Shown: one piece after another, positions 23,810-36,154 of the stretch
How the letters are laid out: the number at the start of each line of letters is the position of its first letter
Position numbering within the stretch: the first letter of the stretch is position 1
Source of the DNA: Amphirosellinia nigrospora
Taxonomy: Eukaryota > Ascomycota > Sordariomycetes > Xylariales > Xylariaceae
Reading direction: 5' to 3'
Length of the DNA stretch: 64,000 bases
Assembly: GCA_004123355.1 (NCBI GenBank)
Contig: SCHM01000003.1
Span: forward strand, 4,917,058-4,981,057
Program-made: the position numbers and the translations under genes
The notes under the pieces: model-generated
Told to the model about the DNA's origin: nothing
The model's database searches: none
The model's input: only the letters and a program-made list of their open reading frames with translations

Positions 23810-24541
23810 ATGGCGACGAACCCTTACGAAGGTAATGAGCCCCAAAGGAGGCGAGAGTGAAATGATCAATCGGAATTACTCACTCCAACGTCCAGTCGAG
23901 CACAACATCAGGCCAGCCGCCGCTCGACGGCACCGGCGGCGTCCCGACATGTCGACCTTCACCGCGCACCTCCACAACATCACCCCGGACACGACATCCT
24001 CGCACGCCGGCCCCACGCCCGTCGACGTCACGGGGCTCTTCCAGCTCCTGCAAGACCAACTGGCCACGCTCGCCGCCACGGCCCCGACAGACGCGAACCG
24101 GGAATTCCTGGTCGAGCTCTCGGAGCAGCTGGAGGGCGAGGAGCGCATCCGGCGTCGACCAGGAATACCTCGACCGTCTCGACCGCGTGTCGCCGAAGGC
24201 CCTGCGATCGAAACCCGACGAAACCTGCCCCATCTGCGCCGAGAAATTCCTCGACGATCCGCACCGCTCGTCGTCGAGCTGTTGTCACGGTACCCATACC
24301 TTTGATTTGGAGTGCGTCGGCCCTTGGCTCCTGAGCAAGGCACGTGTCCGATGTGTCGGTTCGATCTTACGGTATGAGAGAGAGACCCCTGCTCTTGCTC
24401 TGCTTGGCGCCCGAGAGTCATATCCTTCCGATTGAAATCGGGTAATTGCTGACTTGCATTCTGCCGCAGAAAAAGAAGACGATCGAGATACCCAAAGACG
24501 ACGATGAGGACGACGAAGATGTGGATGGGCTTTATGGTTGA
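23810..24541 (+). CDS. RING-finger E3 ubiquitin ligase, frame-disrupted
   Basis: Exon 1 is 23810-23831 (MATNPYE). The intron has donor GTAATG, and exon 2 starts at 23896. A last intron follows the RING, with donor GTATGAG near 24373, and the final exon ends DVDGLYG at 24541. The RING reads ETCPICAEKFLDDPH, then CHGTHTFDLECVGPWLLSK, then TCPMCRFDL. This has the C..C, CH..H, C and CP.C zinc ligands of a RING-type E3. Joining these pieces needs added bases at about 24152, 24264, 24279 and 24338, each a shortened G/C context. There are no nonsense substitutions in the conserved pieces, so I lean to sequencing error over a true pseudogene. N-terminal sequence is low complexity. Partner E2 and targets are unknown. 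Confidence 0.75.
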
Positions 24542-24817
24542 AGGCCTACTGCTGCCAATTTATACATGTTACATATACTTGGCCACAGTACTGATTGAAT
24601 GCCCGGTGATACCCAGATTACGGATTAATGGAAGACACAAAACATCGTCGTAGAGTCTCCGAGTTGGATATTATGCAAGTGATATCATTGTCCCTATTTA
24701 GAACGAGACACAGGGTTTCCCGCCACAGATTCTTCATGTAGCGAGAAAGCATGTATATATGTACAAAGGCCATACCCAGTTACTTCATTTCCCCTCATCC
24801 CCGGGCCTTGCGTCTCC

Positions 24818-25229
24818 TCAATTGACCTTGCCCGCCTTCGGCGCATCCCCCGCGCCGCTCCTCTTCGACTTCCCAGGCTGCTGATCCCGGCCCTCGCTGC
24901 CGGCGCTGCTGCCGCCCGACGCGAAGTTCTGGTCCGCCGGGCTGGCGTCGAGGGGGTTCCGCTTGTTCTGTTGCGCGCGCCCTGCGCGGCCGACTTCTTC
25001 TCCGTCTCGGCGCCGTCTTGTCCGGGTTGAAGGCGGCGTCGCCGTGCTGCGCCGCCGTCTCGTCGTCGGTCCCGCTCTGCGTGTTCTCGTGCGCCTTGGG
25101 CCTCAGCGACTCCCGGTCCATGTCGTCCTTGTACGGTATCCGGCTCACGGCCGTCTGGTGGAGTAGGCGGCTTGTGCGGCTGGGCAGGATGCGTGCCGTT
25201 TGGAAGATGGATGTGCGGATTCCTGACAT
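24818..25229 (-). CDS. small mitochondrial-type hypothetical protein, frame-disrupted
   Basis: The N-terminus (MSGIRTSIFQTARILPSRTS) is rich in Arg and Ser with no acidic residues, like a mitochondrial targeting sequence. YKDDMDRESLRPKAHENTQS, GTDDETA and AFNPDKT follow, a pattern I recognise from small conserved fungal proteins of unknown function. The frame then shifts twice (near 25010 and 24965). The third segment, NPLDASPADQNFASGG followed by a Lys/Gly-rich tail ending KVN, closes at a TGA at 24818-24820. Each shift is repaired by one added base. Without repair the frame runs to 24795 in Arg-rich out-of-frame sequence. It is convergent with the RING gene, 276 bp away. Confidence 0.6.
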
Positions 25230-26819
25230 TTTGACGGCGAGGGTAGCGTAGGCTCGAGTATTGTTTTGTTTTGTTTTGTTGTGGATTGGATTGGATGGAC
25301 TGTTGCCGTTTGTTTGGGTTGTTTGTCGGTAGGTATGGGTGGGATTAGGTCAAGGAAATAGGCATTGGTGTTCGGATGATGATTTGTAGAATGGATATTC
25401 CTTATGGGGTTTCAGATCTTTTGTGATCGAATTGACATTGTCGGTGTTGGTCTTCCCTTGAGCAATGATGTAGTCGTACCTCAAGTGATGACGCTGTGAC
25501 GTCATAACCAGGGTTGGCTGCTTCTGCTTGGCTCGCACACTTCACAAATTCGTCTCAAGTCGAACTCTTCTAGGTTGAAAAAATTATATGTATTTGCTCT
25601 AGTATGCTGCGATAAAGTAGAAAAAGAACTTGACGAGTAAAAAATAGAGGCTTCACTCGTCTCATACGAGTTCCGTAGCTCATGCTTTATCTTACACGGA
25701 TCAAGCTTGAGTGCACTATATAGTGTCACACGGATCCTATACGGAGTTCGCTAAATATTACCCTACGAGGCTGTCGTGTAAAATCATCCTAAGTCTCAAA
25801 CAGACACCGAAGCTAGACTCAAACACCGAGGCGTTCAGTTTCCCGCTACATAGGTTTCCGTTTAGGTCCGCGCAGCTATAGGAGGAGGGGGGGAAGGAAG
25901 TCTAAGCATAAAAAGACAAGGAATTCTCCCTCCTAGAGAATATAAACTTGGATCTTCATGGCCCATTTAATATTGTGGTTGCTTATTACTTAATTTCAGC
26001 CAATTTCAAGCCCTCTATTTGAGCCCTTGTAATGCTTTAAACCGCTTGCTTTGAAGTTCTTTGCTTAAGGATTTGAAAGTAAGACCCTAAGAAGTGTAAA
26101 TTGTTCATGATATATATCTATTTACTGCGTATGGTGCTGCTCATAGACATTATCATAATGAATTGGTTTTCAGCGCGTTGAAGGAGTTGTATTGGGAAAT
26201 AGTTATGAGATGAGAATTCTGCTAAACTCCTAACCTAAGAGAGTTATCTAGTCTAGCGGCGCATAACATAAGTACGACACCAGCATCAAAGCTAAACTGA
26301 TTCTCTATATGCGTCGAGATTCTCGCATGTCCATTGGGATTCTTCATACTCAGCATATACCTCATTGAAAGATAACGCCTGATTGCGATGACTTAGAAGC
26401 AATATCGAATGGACATGTCACTGTTAATTTTCGTCAAGTATTAATTACTGCTTTGTAGAAAAAAAGGAACCAAGTTTACATGTAAATACTTATTCGTCAC
26501 TTCTAACTATATCGCTCTTGGAAGCGTTAGGAGTTATCTAAGGATAATAAGGCTCTCAGTTAGTAACTTTTCTGTAGGGCTGTTAAGGATACAGACTTAT
26601 CATATCATTGTGTCAGTTCGAACCGTAACAATCCGAAATAAGAAACCTCCCTACGCACTGGATGTGCTCCGGCGGAGAATATCAAATCTTTTCATTTCAA
26701 GACAGAATGTCAGAAAACCGAATTTATTATCAGCACTCAAGATAAAATCATTATTTAAGTTGATTATATTTTCTCAATTTTGATTAATTCAATTGTTCTT
26801 TGTTCAAATGATTTTTTAT
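25230..26819. other. 1.6-kb gene-free region
   Basis: Moderately AT-rich intergenic sequence; minus-strand ORFs at 25350-25538 and 25502-25729 lack any recognisable feature. A TTGTTTTG run at 25260-25280 is low complexity. Confidence 0.45.
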
Positions 26820-28763
26820 CTAAAGAGGGCCCAAAATAGGTAGCACCATACGTCCATCCGTGTCCGAATCGTTCAAAGGATCGTCGTCCGGAAGATGAGG
26901 GTACCGCGTCGTTCGCACATGGTTTGGAAGTGGACAACTTGGGTCATCCAGCAGCCGCCCGAACACAAAATCGAGAGCCCGTTGAGCTTCTTCTCTAAGA
27001 TTTGGCTTGTAAGACTCAACGTTCAGGCCCTGGAACACGACCGCGGCAGGGTCTCGTATATATGCGTTTACACGATCCCTGAGGACACGAACCCGATGTC
27101 GGATATTGGGTGGTATGCGATTTGGATTTGCACCTAGCGACAAAAGGTTCGCCGCCTCGTAATAATTTTCTTGGCGAGAGCATATGTTAGTGGTGTTTGA
27201 AACCAATGCGATACGTCAGTATCGCCAGGTTGACTGGGTAGTGGCTCGTCAATAGACTGGCCGCTAGCCTTCATAGTTTCGATTATAAATGCGACCGAGT
27301 CCTTATCTCTAAGTCGAATCGCAAGTCGCAACATCCCGCCATCAAGTACATCGTCCCTCACCCCATGATGAGCGATGCACGAGTCCAGGGGACTTATTCT
27401 CACCTAGGATCGAGAGCCCTAGAAGCTGGCTCTGACCTCGTAGTGATTTTGGCGAATGAATTCCGCGGCAAGAGGTCGGACAGTGAGAAAGTTCTCGTCG
27501 TCGGCGGCAAGGGTGGCTATAGCCCTGATTGCCAATTCTAGTTCTTCTGCTTCTGTATCTATTTCCCACTGCAGTGCACAAACCGCATTGTCGGAATGCC
27601 ACCTCCGTTTATTGCCTCTAGAGTAACGCTCGACACATGTTCATAAAGGATACTGGTGTTGCCTCCATGGTCGAGCATAAACTGATACTTAAGGTCATTG
27701 GTTGGTCGGACTTTAGAATCTCTTGCAGGTAAATGGTCCTCACAAGTTGGTATAGATCCGCGGTACGGTCAACGCCGTCTTGGGCTTCCCACCGTTGGAG
27801 TAATAAAACTGCTAGGCGGTCCATCCCTGACGTAACTGCTTGGCTAAACTCTTCACTTGCTTGGAAGTTGTCTAGCCACGCCGTGATGGTTGAAGTATAC
27901 GCGAGTTGAAGAACTGTATCTTCAATCATTCGGACTCTCTGGCGGTCGGCCCGCCATAGTATGCCAACTGAGGCTGCGCTGAATGCAAGCCCATACTGAA
28001 ACGGCGTCAACACCGATTGTCCCCCCAATACGGAAACCCTGAAGTTACATTAGCCCCGCGCTGAATAAGGTAATCAACGATATCTGTACGTCCAGCTTCC
28101 ACGGCCTTGCAAAGAGGAGACATTATGGCAAGTGTATAGGGACCGTTCGAAGTAATGGTACGTTTGCCGGCCGCCTGTCGGGAAAGACGGAGTTGAGAAA
28201 AGTGTGAGGGTTAATTTGATTGTTAATGCACACCTGTTCGTACTGATCAAGTATTACCCCGAGTTCATAAACTGTAAAGTTACCCGAGTTTGGAAGTATA
28301 GCCTCAAAGAGTAAAGGGAGCCGAAGTTTTCTGACGTGGTTCAGCCAGTTATGCTGCGGTAAATGAGCCAGGCTATATGTTCGAATGTCTAGTTGGTGAT
28401 GGCATCTACTGCAAATATATTTAGGCGGCCGTCATTCATGAAATGGTCTGGATAGGTCAGGGCTACCCTAATCTGATCCTCGACTGGCAGTTCCTGGGTT
28501 ATTTGCATGAGCAATTCGATGGGCAAAACATCGAGAGATGTGGGATTAGAAGAATTGGCCAACATTGCCTTTGCCTGCATTGCTTTGGCAATTAGTGGGG
28601 AGAAATCTATCTTGCTGAACATTAACATTTTCGCCGTGTCTGGCCGGCCCGCGGATTGCGAAGTAGAATTATGACTGTTGATCTGCTTGCCGATGCCGAT
28701 TTTCTGAGTTTTCTTCACGCCAGCGTGATATGAGATCATTGATTTCTTAAACTTCGGAGCCAT
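26820..28763 (-). pseudogene. F-box / ankyrin-repeat protein, frame-disrupted
   Basis: Minus strand, starting at the ATG 28763-28761 (MAPKFKKS). An F-box-like segment (LDVLPIELLMQITQELPVED) begins at about residue 80. Ankyrin-type pieces follow in different frames: SPLCKAVEAGRTDIVDYLIQ and GANVTSG near 28110-28030, LDGGMLRLAIRLRDKDSVAFIIETM near 27340-27270, and TPLTYALAKENYYEAANLLSLGANPN spanning a frameshift at about 27168. Other shifts fall near 28030 and between 27600 and 27390, where a TAG also interrupts. F-box plus ankyrin proteins are usually substrate adaptors of SCF ubiquitin ligases and form large, variable families in fungi. Because an in-frame stop as well as shifts is present, true decay is more plausible here than for the neighbouring genes. 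Confidence 0.6.
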
Positions 28764-30012
28764 TTTGATCACGGTGTTCTTGTTTCTTAGACGATGATTA
28801 GTGTCTATGTTGGGAGTTTGTGTATGTTTGGATATATTGAATGCGGAGTAGTGTAGATAGGTAATGGTTAGTGTGTAGAGCAGATGGAAAATAAGGCTAT
28901 TGGGAGGGAGAAATCGAAGAAATTATACTTATCATCAAGACGACGCCTAATGGAAGAATTCGTTCATACAATAATTATTGTTTTCTACAAGCGCTTGGTT
29001 GCACTAGGCGAGCGAGTCTTTATCCCTGAACCTCAAGGTAATCCGCAACAATAAACTTGCTCACGACGAATCAAAGCGGCAAGGGTTTTTGGGACAATGC
29101 TATTTTGGTATAATTTACCGATATCAAAATCTTTGTTGGATGAGTAGAAGAAACTATAAGGCACGCTTTACAAGACCTTGCTAGAAAGACATACTACACG
29201 TGGGCAACGACATAATCATCAGGGCGGGATTTCTACTCTAGGAGCACGGCTTCTTCGTCTTGATTTCATCTTGCGCTGTACCTATAGCTAGTGCACAGAT
29301 CACTTTAATATAGTCATTACGTATCAAGTAGTTGTCGAGTTATATGGGAGCGCTGGGTTTCATTCAGGTTGGTCAAATGCCTAACTGAAATAACAGCACT
29401 AAGAATTAATGTGTAGTTTCGAGGTCTCTAGGTAATTGTTCATAATATGGTTGCGTGGTGGAATATACTCTATAAGCTTCGTAATCTCTTGCTTCCTCAT
29501 TCTGGTGGTCTCGGAGGTCGGGGGTAAATAAATAGCTGAAGCCACGTACAACGGTTACATTCTGATACAGTCTGAGAGCCAGGTTCAGATAGATACATGT
29601 AACACCTGAGGGGTGAACACGATTACCGCCTGTTCCGCATCTTGCCGCACCCATCACTCTGAATCGTATTCTAAAGGGCAAGTAAAGATGTGCACTTTAC
29701 ATGTCGAGGACAGATAGGTATTACTGTAGATGATACCTTATCCACCTCCTCAGACAGCATGCTGCAAGGAGAAGCTGAACATAAGAAATGTTGCGTCAAG
29801 CAACATGCAAACTGATGACAGATCTCTGATCTATGCAAATCCACATTAAAGCATTGCGTTGTCTACATTTTAGTTTAACATTGAAATGCGTTATTCCTGT
29901 GCTTTCACACTCTCCAGACCGATACCGGACCACCTTCCACAAACCCTCTAGACCGATTCTAGATGATAAGAAAGACCTTTCTCTTCCATCATATTCTTAT
30001 AGCCGTCGGCAT
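28764..30012. other. gene-free region between the F-box/ankyrin and Argonaute genes
   Basis: One 91-codon minus-strand frame at 29406-29681 is open but has no recognisable domain. I do not call it a gene. The rest is ordinary intergenic sequence. Confidence 0.4.
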
Positions 30013-33000
30013 TTACAAGTAATACATCGTGTCCTTAAGGTTCTCATGCACCTCTCTTGCAACGAAGTCTTCCGTGTCCGAAGACATCACAGACATTGTG
30101 TCCGAGTTGTTCTCGAAATAGTCCGAGTACAACACTCTCTGAGCAGTACAGAGGATATCCGCATAGTAGGCTGGCGGACAGATACTGACGGCCTTAGTGG
30201 CTCGTCCGAATAGATGACATATCTCGTATGTCAAAGTTATGAGTTGATCAGCTGCCGAGGAGTTAGTCGAAGCTTGGAACACCTCGTCGATCAAGACGGT
30301 ATAATGCGCGGGGCGGGAGGTTCTAAAGAGGAGTTAGTGACGTCATATAAGGTTGTTTGGTAGACGCTAACATACCTTGAAGCCCTTTGTGGGCTGTCAA
30401 ATAGAAGTCCCAATAAGGGGCTTGGGTTATACCACGGTCTACAACTGTACCGTTCTTGATATTTCGAGAAGATCTGATGGTATTGTTCTGGTTCGTAGGG
30501 TAGAAGCGAGTTTGGTGCCGCTTGACCGATATGACGAGGGTGATTTTGGCTTTCTGCGTAGCCGGGTATGTCCTCTCGCAAGCTCGTCTGATCAATGGCA
30601 ACTCCTCCTGAAGAACTGTTTGGTATTGGCCTTCAGAGACACCATCTCGAAAGATGATGATATTATCCGGAAGTCGGGCGTTCCGTTTCCGGTAGAGTTG
30701 AAGACGCCCAATGAACCGGTCCTCAAGCGTTTGATCCAACATTTCCTTACGAGCGGCCTGAGCCCAACCCGTTCCAGGCCATTGGCCCAAGTCATGGTCA
30801 ACACTGGCAACCATGCCAACTAAGCTAAGCACGCCTTTGAAATTGCCTGCAAGATTGGTCGGGTGCGTCACATCGTAGCCAACAACCATCGTATTTTCTG
30901 CTTAATAATAGTAACGCCGTCTTGGAGCTTGTGATTTATGCCACCCATCTTGAGATTGACTTTCAGGCCTAAGTTGGCAAATAACTGGGGATTTTTCTTC
31001 ACTAGATTCGACTTCAAGACGGCCTGGCTGTGATACCCAAATTCAATGTGACAAAGCCTTTTAACCTCATTGTAGAGTCTTGTGTCCGTTTCTTGCCTGG
31101 AGCACGACGAACACAAACTGAGGATTGAACCTTTTAATACCTTGGAGGGTGGCTCTTATCGCTTCTGTGGACGAACGATTCACCACGACTCTATTTTCGC
31201 CTTGTAAAGCGTCTCGCGTAATATAATGCCCTGGTTTTGCAAAAGGATATCCACGTGGCGATGGCTTGCTTAACGTAGTGATGATCTTCTTGAGAATTAT
31301 AACCTTCATCGATGGATATCCAAAACCATCGCTCAATTTTCGTGCCAGGCTTGACAATACGGACGCTCTCCATGTTCCATTCACCTTCATTCACGTAATT
31401 CTTTTCTCCCCTGATTTTTGGCGTCTTTGTAAACGATGGTCGGTGAGGCTAATTGACGGCCTGGTACTGTGAGCAATGTTTTACCCACTTTTATACCAAA
31501 ACGACTCAGGGCTTCAGAGTTGTCGAGCCCGAGAACTTGGCGCCGTAAGTCGATATGGACGTAGCATTGGCGAATGGCGACCGACAGGAGAATTTGATCA
31601 TGCCACGGGTTTCCTCAGCAGTGGTCTTTCTTCGTACAGGCTGGCCGTCCAAAACTTCAACGAATTCAGCAGGCATGTAGACTGGTTTAGCTTTGGTGCC
31701 AACGTTCACGACCGGCAGGCTGGCATCTACGGTATACCCATATCTCTTCCGGTATATCAGCCACAGTGCAGAATGTATTCTTGAAGGCCAGGAGGGGCTG
31801 GTGCTCGTAGCTTAAACTTGACTTCTCCAGCTTTGGCTCCAAGCGATGGCATTTTGGTCTATCTGGCCCAGTCCCATCTGTACGGTCTGCCAAGCCACAT
31901 GACTTTGAATGAGCAAGGCTTCTTCTCTTATCATCAGATAAGATCTTACATTGAGCTCTCAGTCTTGATAGGACCTTGTGTAACGAGTAGTAATCTGGAG
32001 ATTACGACGATCAACAACGAGAGTGACTAGATCTGAGACTGGACCTTTGGTCGAAATACCCATGTGCGACGTTGGCATTCAGGATAAGGCGCCCTGTAGC
32101 TATACGGGCACTTTGAAAGTAACCCCGGATGACCCTGTTATGCTCGGGCCAGCCAAGATCTTGCCGCTCTTTTTCTAGCTCCAGGGGAAGTATCGGCTGC
32201 GACCAAGTGCAGAGGTAGTTAAGGTTTTCCGAGCATGGTATCCAGTGATAATGCTGATGGCGTCAATTGCCTCTGCAAATTCGGAAACGAAGAATCTCCT
32301 GTTGCGTCGCGCATAGTGTTCAAATAGCTGAGCATACGGGAATGTCATTGTGGTAGGCCCGTCGAATTTGACCATGTATTCATCATCTTTGCCCTCGTCT
32401 TGATAGGACACCGTGATGACTTGATCTTCTGGCAGAGCGAAGGGTTCAAGTGAGATTACTTTGTCCTTAAATTCGGTTGCATAAGTTACCGACTGCCCAA
32501 CTTGAACAAGGGCCGACTGTATTATGCGGTGAAGCTTCGCGCCCTTGGGCCCGTCACCAGCTGTTTGACCCCTGCCCTTCTCGCCTTTGGGGTACTTATC
32601 TTTCCTTTGAACTGTGAGAGAATACTTGAGTAGAGCCTTTTTAGCAGTTAGATCGAGCTTGAAGTAGTTTGCCCAAAGTACGACCTCGTTCCCCAGGCTG
32701 AGAAGGCTGGTCGATAGGGAAACCAAATCTCTTTGGAGGGATTGTGAAATTTGGACTTGCGCCATCTTGCTAGTTAGAGCAGCAGTCCCCTGCCCCTTAA
32801 TAATATTGTCTTCAAGCTTCGTTATAGCGGGATCTGGAGGTGGAATATTGCCGGAGCTGGGGACGGTGTTAGTTGATATTACCAAAGTTAGGATGCTTTC
32901 AGAGGTGACAAACTTAAATATGACTGCCTCGCCTGGAAATCTGTCTGTAAATCCACCAGGTCTACGATTGTTGTAATTTCCAGGTCTGCCGCCACGCTGA

Positions 33001-33199
33001 TCACGACCTCCCTCAAAACCGCCGGGCTGACCACGTCCATGACCATCACCTCGCCCTCGGCCACGCCCCCTGGAGCATCATGATGAATACCTGAGAAGGT
33101 GGCGCTACCTCCATGGCCTTGACCTTCGAAGTTGCCTCGGCCGCGACCACGACCACGCCCGCGTTGTGCCCCGCGGCCTCTATTTTGATTATCGGCCAT
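30013..33199 (-). CDS. Argonaute (Qde-2-like), disrupted by several frameshifts
   Basis: Small-RNA-guided RNA-silencing effector. The start at 33199 gives an Arg/Gly-rich N-terminus (MADNQNRGRGAQRGRGRGRG), typical of Argonautes. The N-domain and linker follow (32885-32060, e.g. RVIRGYFQSARIATGRLILN), then the PAZ region (LPVVNVGTKAKPVYMPAEFVEVL) and the PIWI domain. PIWI shows GYDVTHPTN, IIIFRDGVSEGQY and PPAYYADILC, so the three catalytic Asp of a DEDD slicer are visible; the Glu finger was not placed with certainty. An intron sits near 30375-30315 (donor GTATGT, acceptor TAG). The C-terminus VHENLKDTMYYL is intact. At least eight frame changes occur, near 33068, 32190, 32070, 32000, 31850, 31780, 31400, 31255, 31100 and 30895. 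Nearly all need one added base. Either the sequence carries deletion errors or the gene is recently dead. Confidence 0.85.
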
Positions 33200-35786
33200 G
33201 ATTTTATGAGTTATTTGGTTTCCGGTGAACCGAAGAGAAGAATAACTCGATACGATGATTAACAAGGGGGGTGGAATATGAGGATGGTATATCCAGCTCC
33301 GTGAAGATGAGGAAATGGAAGGTGGTCGAGATGATTGGGATAAGAGCGATGTGAAAAATACACGTCGTCTCTCCACAAAATAAACCGGTTGAGTCAGTTG
33401 GGTCGAAAACTTCTGAATGAACAAAAGGTACTCCTACAAAGTTGTGCTCAGATGAGTGATAGGAGAAACCAATCGTGAATGATACGGGTAGGATACTGGT
33501 GTTATATGTCGGGGATGATAGCGCCGGGTCAGGAATCGAATATCAAACAAATCGGCAAATGGCTGATGTGCAAGCACATTGGGTAGGCCGTTTGATAGTT
33601 GCTTGAAATTGATATGAGAAACCGACGTGTATAAGTAGGGTGTACGTAGCCGTCGGGTGACTGTTTCCTGATATTGTGGTGATGTTTAGCAATAATGAAA
33701 TATGTCGCTACAATCAGATTGGTCAGGTCGTTTGGGGCCAGCCGTCAGCGTTCGGACACTACTACGTAGAGAGCTGCAAACAAGGGCTGGCGTAGAATGC
33801 TTTGTGAACAAACGGAGGAGCGCGGAGAGAGGAAGAGAGGAAGAGACGGAGGAGGGAAGGACAAGGACTGCGACGGGACGTAATTTACATCCTTCGCTGT
33901 TGCTTGGTATCTGGACAAGCCCTAACCCCCCTTGGACAACGGATCTGCTGAGGAATAAGAGTCGTCTATTCAGAACAAAAGATGTTGTGAGGGTAAGGGT
34001 AGAATTTGAGGCTGAGTTGTGGACGAGGGATGCAGCTAGAGACCTGGGATATTAATTGGCCGTCTGGGGCCGTAAACAGAACTACCCAATGGGAAGCTAC
34101 ATATACTCCATTTCCTATCTTGTTGTAGTTGTCGGACGCAGCATGCATCATGCTGCACTAGGCATGCGCATACCTCTATAGGGACTAGGTAGGCAGTAGG
34201 TGTGCGGTCACTAAGGGATTAGGTACTGTGGCTGCCTTACCTACCTCGCTAACGTAAACGCAGGTGCGTGTGCATGATGCGACTTATACCTCATTCTGCT
34301 TCAATTGGTGCTATTAAGGCCATTAAGCTATGCGTGTTGGAATCTAACCTAACCTAGTCTAGATAGTCTGGGAATAAGTTGTGCTCCGCCACCTGCCTTT
34401 ACATATAGTATCCATAGCTCGCCTACTTCACAAAGATGTTAGGCGCACTTCCCTCCTATAGGCACACATCACACCAGCTCAACTCAACTTAACACTTGAC
34501 ATCGGACAACATGACTAGGAGTATTCGCGAAGACTCGATACACCGCCTCGTTATGTTCCAGGGGATTGCTGCAGTCCGGCTGCTTTCATACCGCAACAGG
34601 ACAGGGTTGATCCCAAAGCGGCCACGTTCCTGGTAGTGCAAGAGGACAATGACTGCAGTGCCAGCAGAGATATGGCGTGTAAACACCCTTGCAGCTCACA
34701 TGGCAGACTACCTATCAGGACGGACTGCAGCCACGCGCGGCTGTCCGTGAGTCTGGAAACCCCACGACAGTACCACGACTTGGCATACCTGGTTGGGTTG
34801 GGGCAGGGGGCGCCACCCATGTTGTCCAAACGCTGACATCAACGCATGTCCCTTACCGCCACTACACGCACTCGCATAATGTGTCAGAGTAGGTATTAGG
34901 GAACTACCCGCGGTGTTCTGTTAAGACGTGAGTCACAAGTCCCAAGTCCACAAATCGCCGCCTGCTGGCCAACAATGTGTGGCGATGTTGGACGTCATAC
35001 AGCCTAGCCGAGAACCTTTGCGTCGAGATATAATACATGCATGCCCTTCCTGCGTCCAACAGACGGTATGATGTGACGGATGCAGAAAATATGGTCCGAT
35101 GTGATGTGTTCAGGATGGCCGAAAAGGGTCATGCTATGCTCAACTTAATACTCGCAGAATTCCCCATTAAAACATGGCTACATCTGTGATGGAGGGATCA
35201 GGGAGCTGTTGCAGCATTCTGCTAAAGCATTCTGGTCGTTCTTGTGACTCTTGATGTGACCAGAGGATGATTGCTGCCTAGATGTAGTAGTCCTGCAAGC
35301 CTGCTACGAGTGTCTGTTGTGCTGTAGTATGACTCCCCGAAATGTCTTCATGCAAGTTGGAGCCCCTTCGGTAGGGTCGCGGAGGGGTAGGCGTGAGAGA
35401 GCGAGTAGTTGTGACTCATTTTGCCATTAACAGGTATCCAACATGAACACAAGTTGGTTACAGATTGCGGATAGACACTCTCTACCAAGGTATTGTTTTA
35501 AAGGATACGGACAGGCAAAGTTGTCAATACTCCGAGTAATCTGACCGACCGTCTATTGATATATAGGTACAGTTATTTGGTCACCCGGTGATGTATTTGG
35601 ATCGGCTTGTAGAGTACAGGAGATACAAATGGTGTGCATAAAAAAACAGAGATAGGGCAAAATTGACGACTAACATGTGCAACGACGCGTAATGACCCAA
35701 TGTAACTAATATAGAGTCAGGGAAGAAAAAATCGCCAAAAGAAAAATCGTTGCATTTCCAGTGAACTGGAAGGCATCGGGAATTGA
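33200..35786. other. 2.6-kb gene-free region upstream of Argonaute
   Basis: The ORFs at 33702-34055 and 34551-34892 are rich in Arg, Glu or Cys by composition and overlap in several frames. None shows a domain. TAGGTA/TACCTA motifs occur at 34175-34250. It includes the Argonaute promoter. Confidence 0.45.
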
Positions 35787-35858
35787 GCCCGATGCGGGGG
35801 TCGAACCCGCAACCTTGAGATTAAGAGTCTCACGCTCTACCGATTGAGCTAACCGGGC
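35787..35858 (-). tRNA. tRNA-Lys (CTT)
   Basis: Minus-strand 72-nt cloverleaf without an intron. The acceptor GCCCGGT pairs with ATCGGGC. The A box is TAGCTCAATCGG, the anticodon loop CTCTTAA gives anticodon CTT, and the B box is GGTTCGACCCC. A run of five T (about 35745-35741 on this strand) lies about 40 bp downstream and could end Pol III transcription. Confidence 0.95.
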
Positions 35859-36154
35859 AGCCACCATGGAAGGTGCTGCTGCTGTTGGAGACTGGCCGCC
35901 CGGCCTGCTACTTATGGCCGAAGGTGTCAATGGAGTTTCCATTCAGTAACACCTAACCACAACATCAACATTTCTTCGACTCACCTAGATAGACACACAC
36001 CCGTCTGCTTGTTGAAAAACCCATCCATGGTTTTATTAGGTATTTATATACAATAGGTTGTAAATGAGTTTTACTCTACCTAGATAGTCCCTTTAAGAGC
36101 TCGATAGGGCTTCTTCGCTGAACTTGATGCAAAGAACAAGATGACCGGATCGCT

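Noticed and set aside
23876-24421. 181-codon minus-strand ORF opposite the RING gene
   Set aside because: Shadow frame in GC-rich coding DNA; the plus strand carries the RING zinc ligands and splice sites.
29406-29681. 91-codon minus-strand ORF between the F-box/ankyrin and Argonaute genes
   Set aside because: Open but without recognisable features; insufficient to call a gene.
33702-34055. 117-codon plus-strand ORF upstream of Argonaute
   Set aside because: Low-complexity Arg/Glu content, no domain and no splice or start context.
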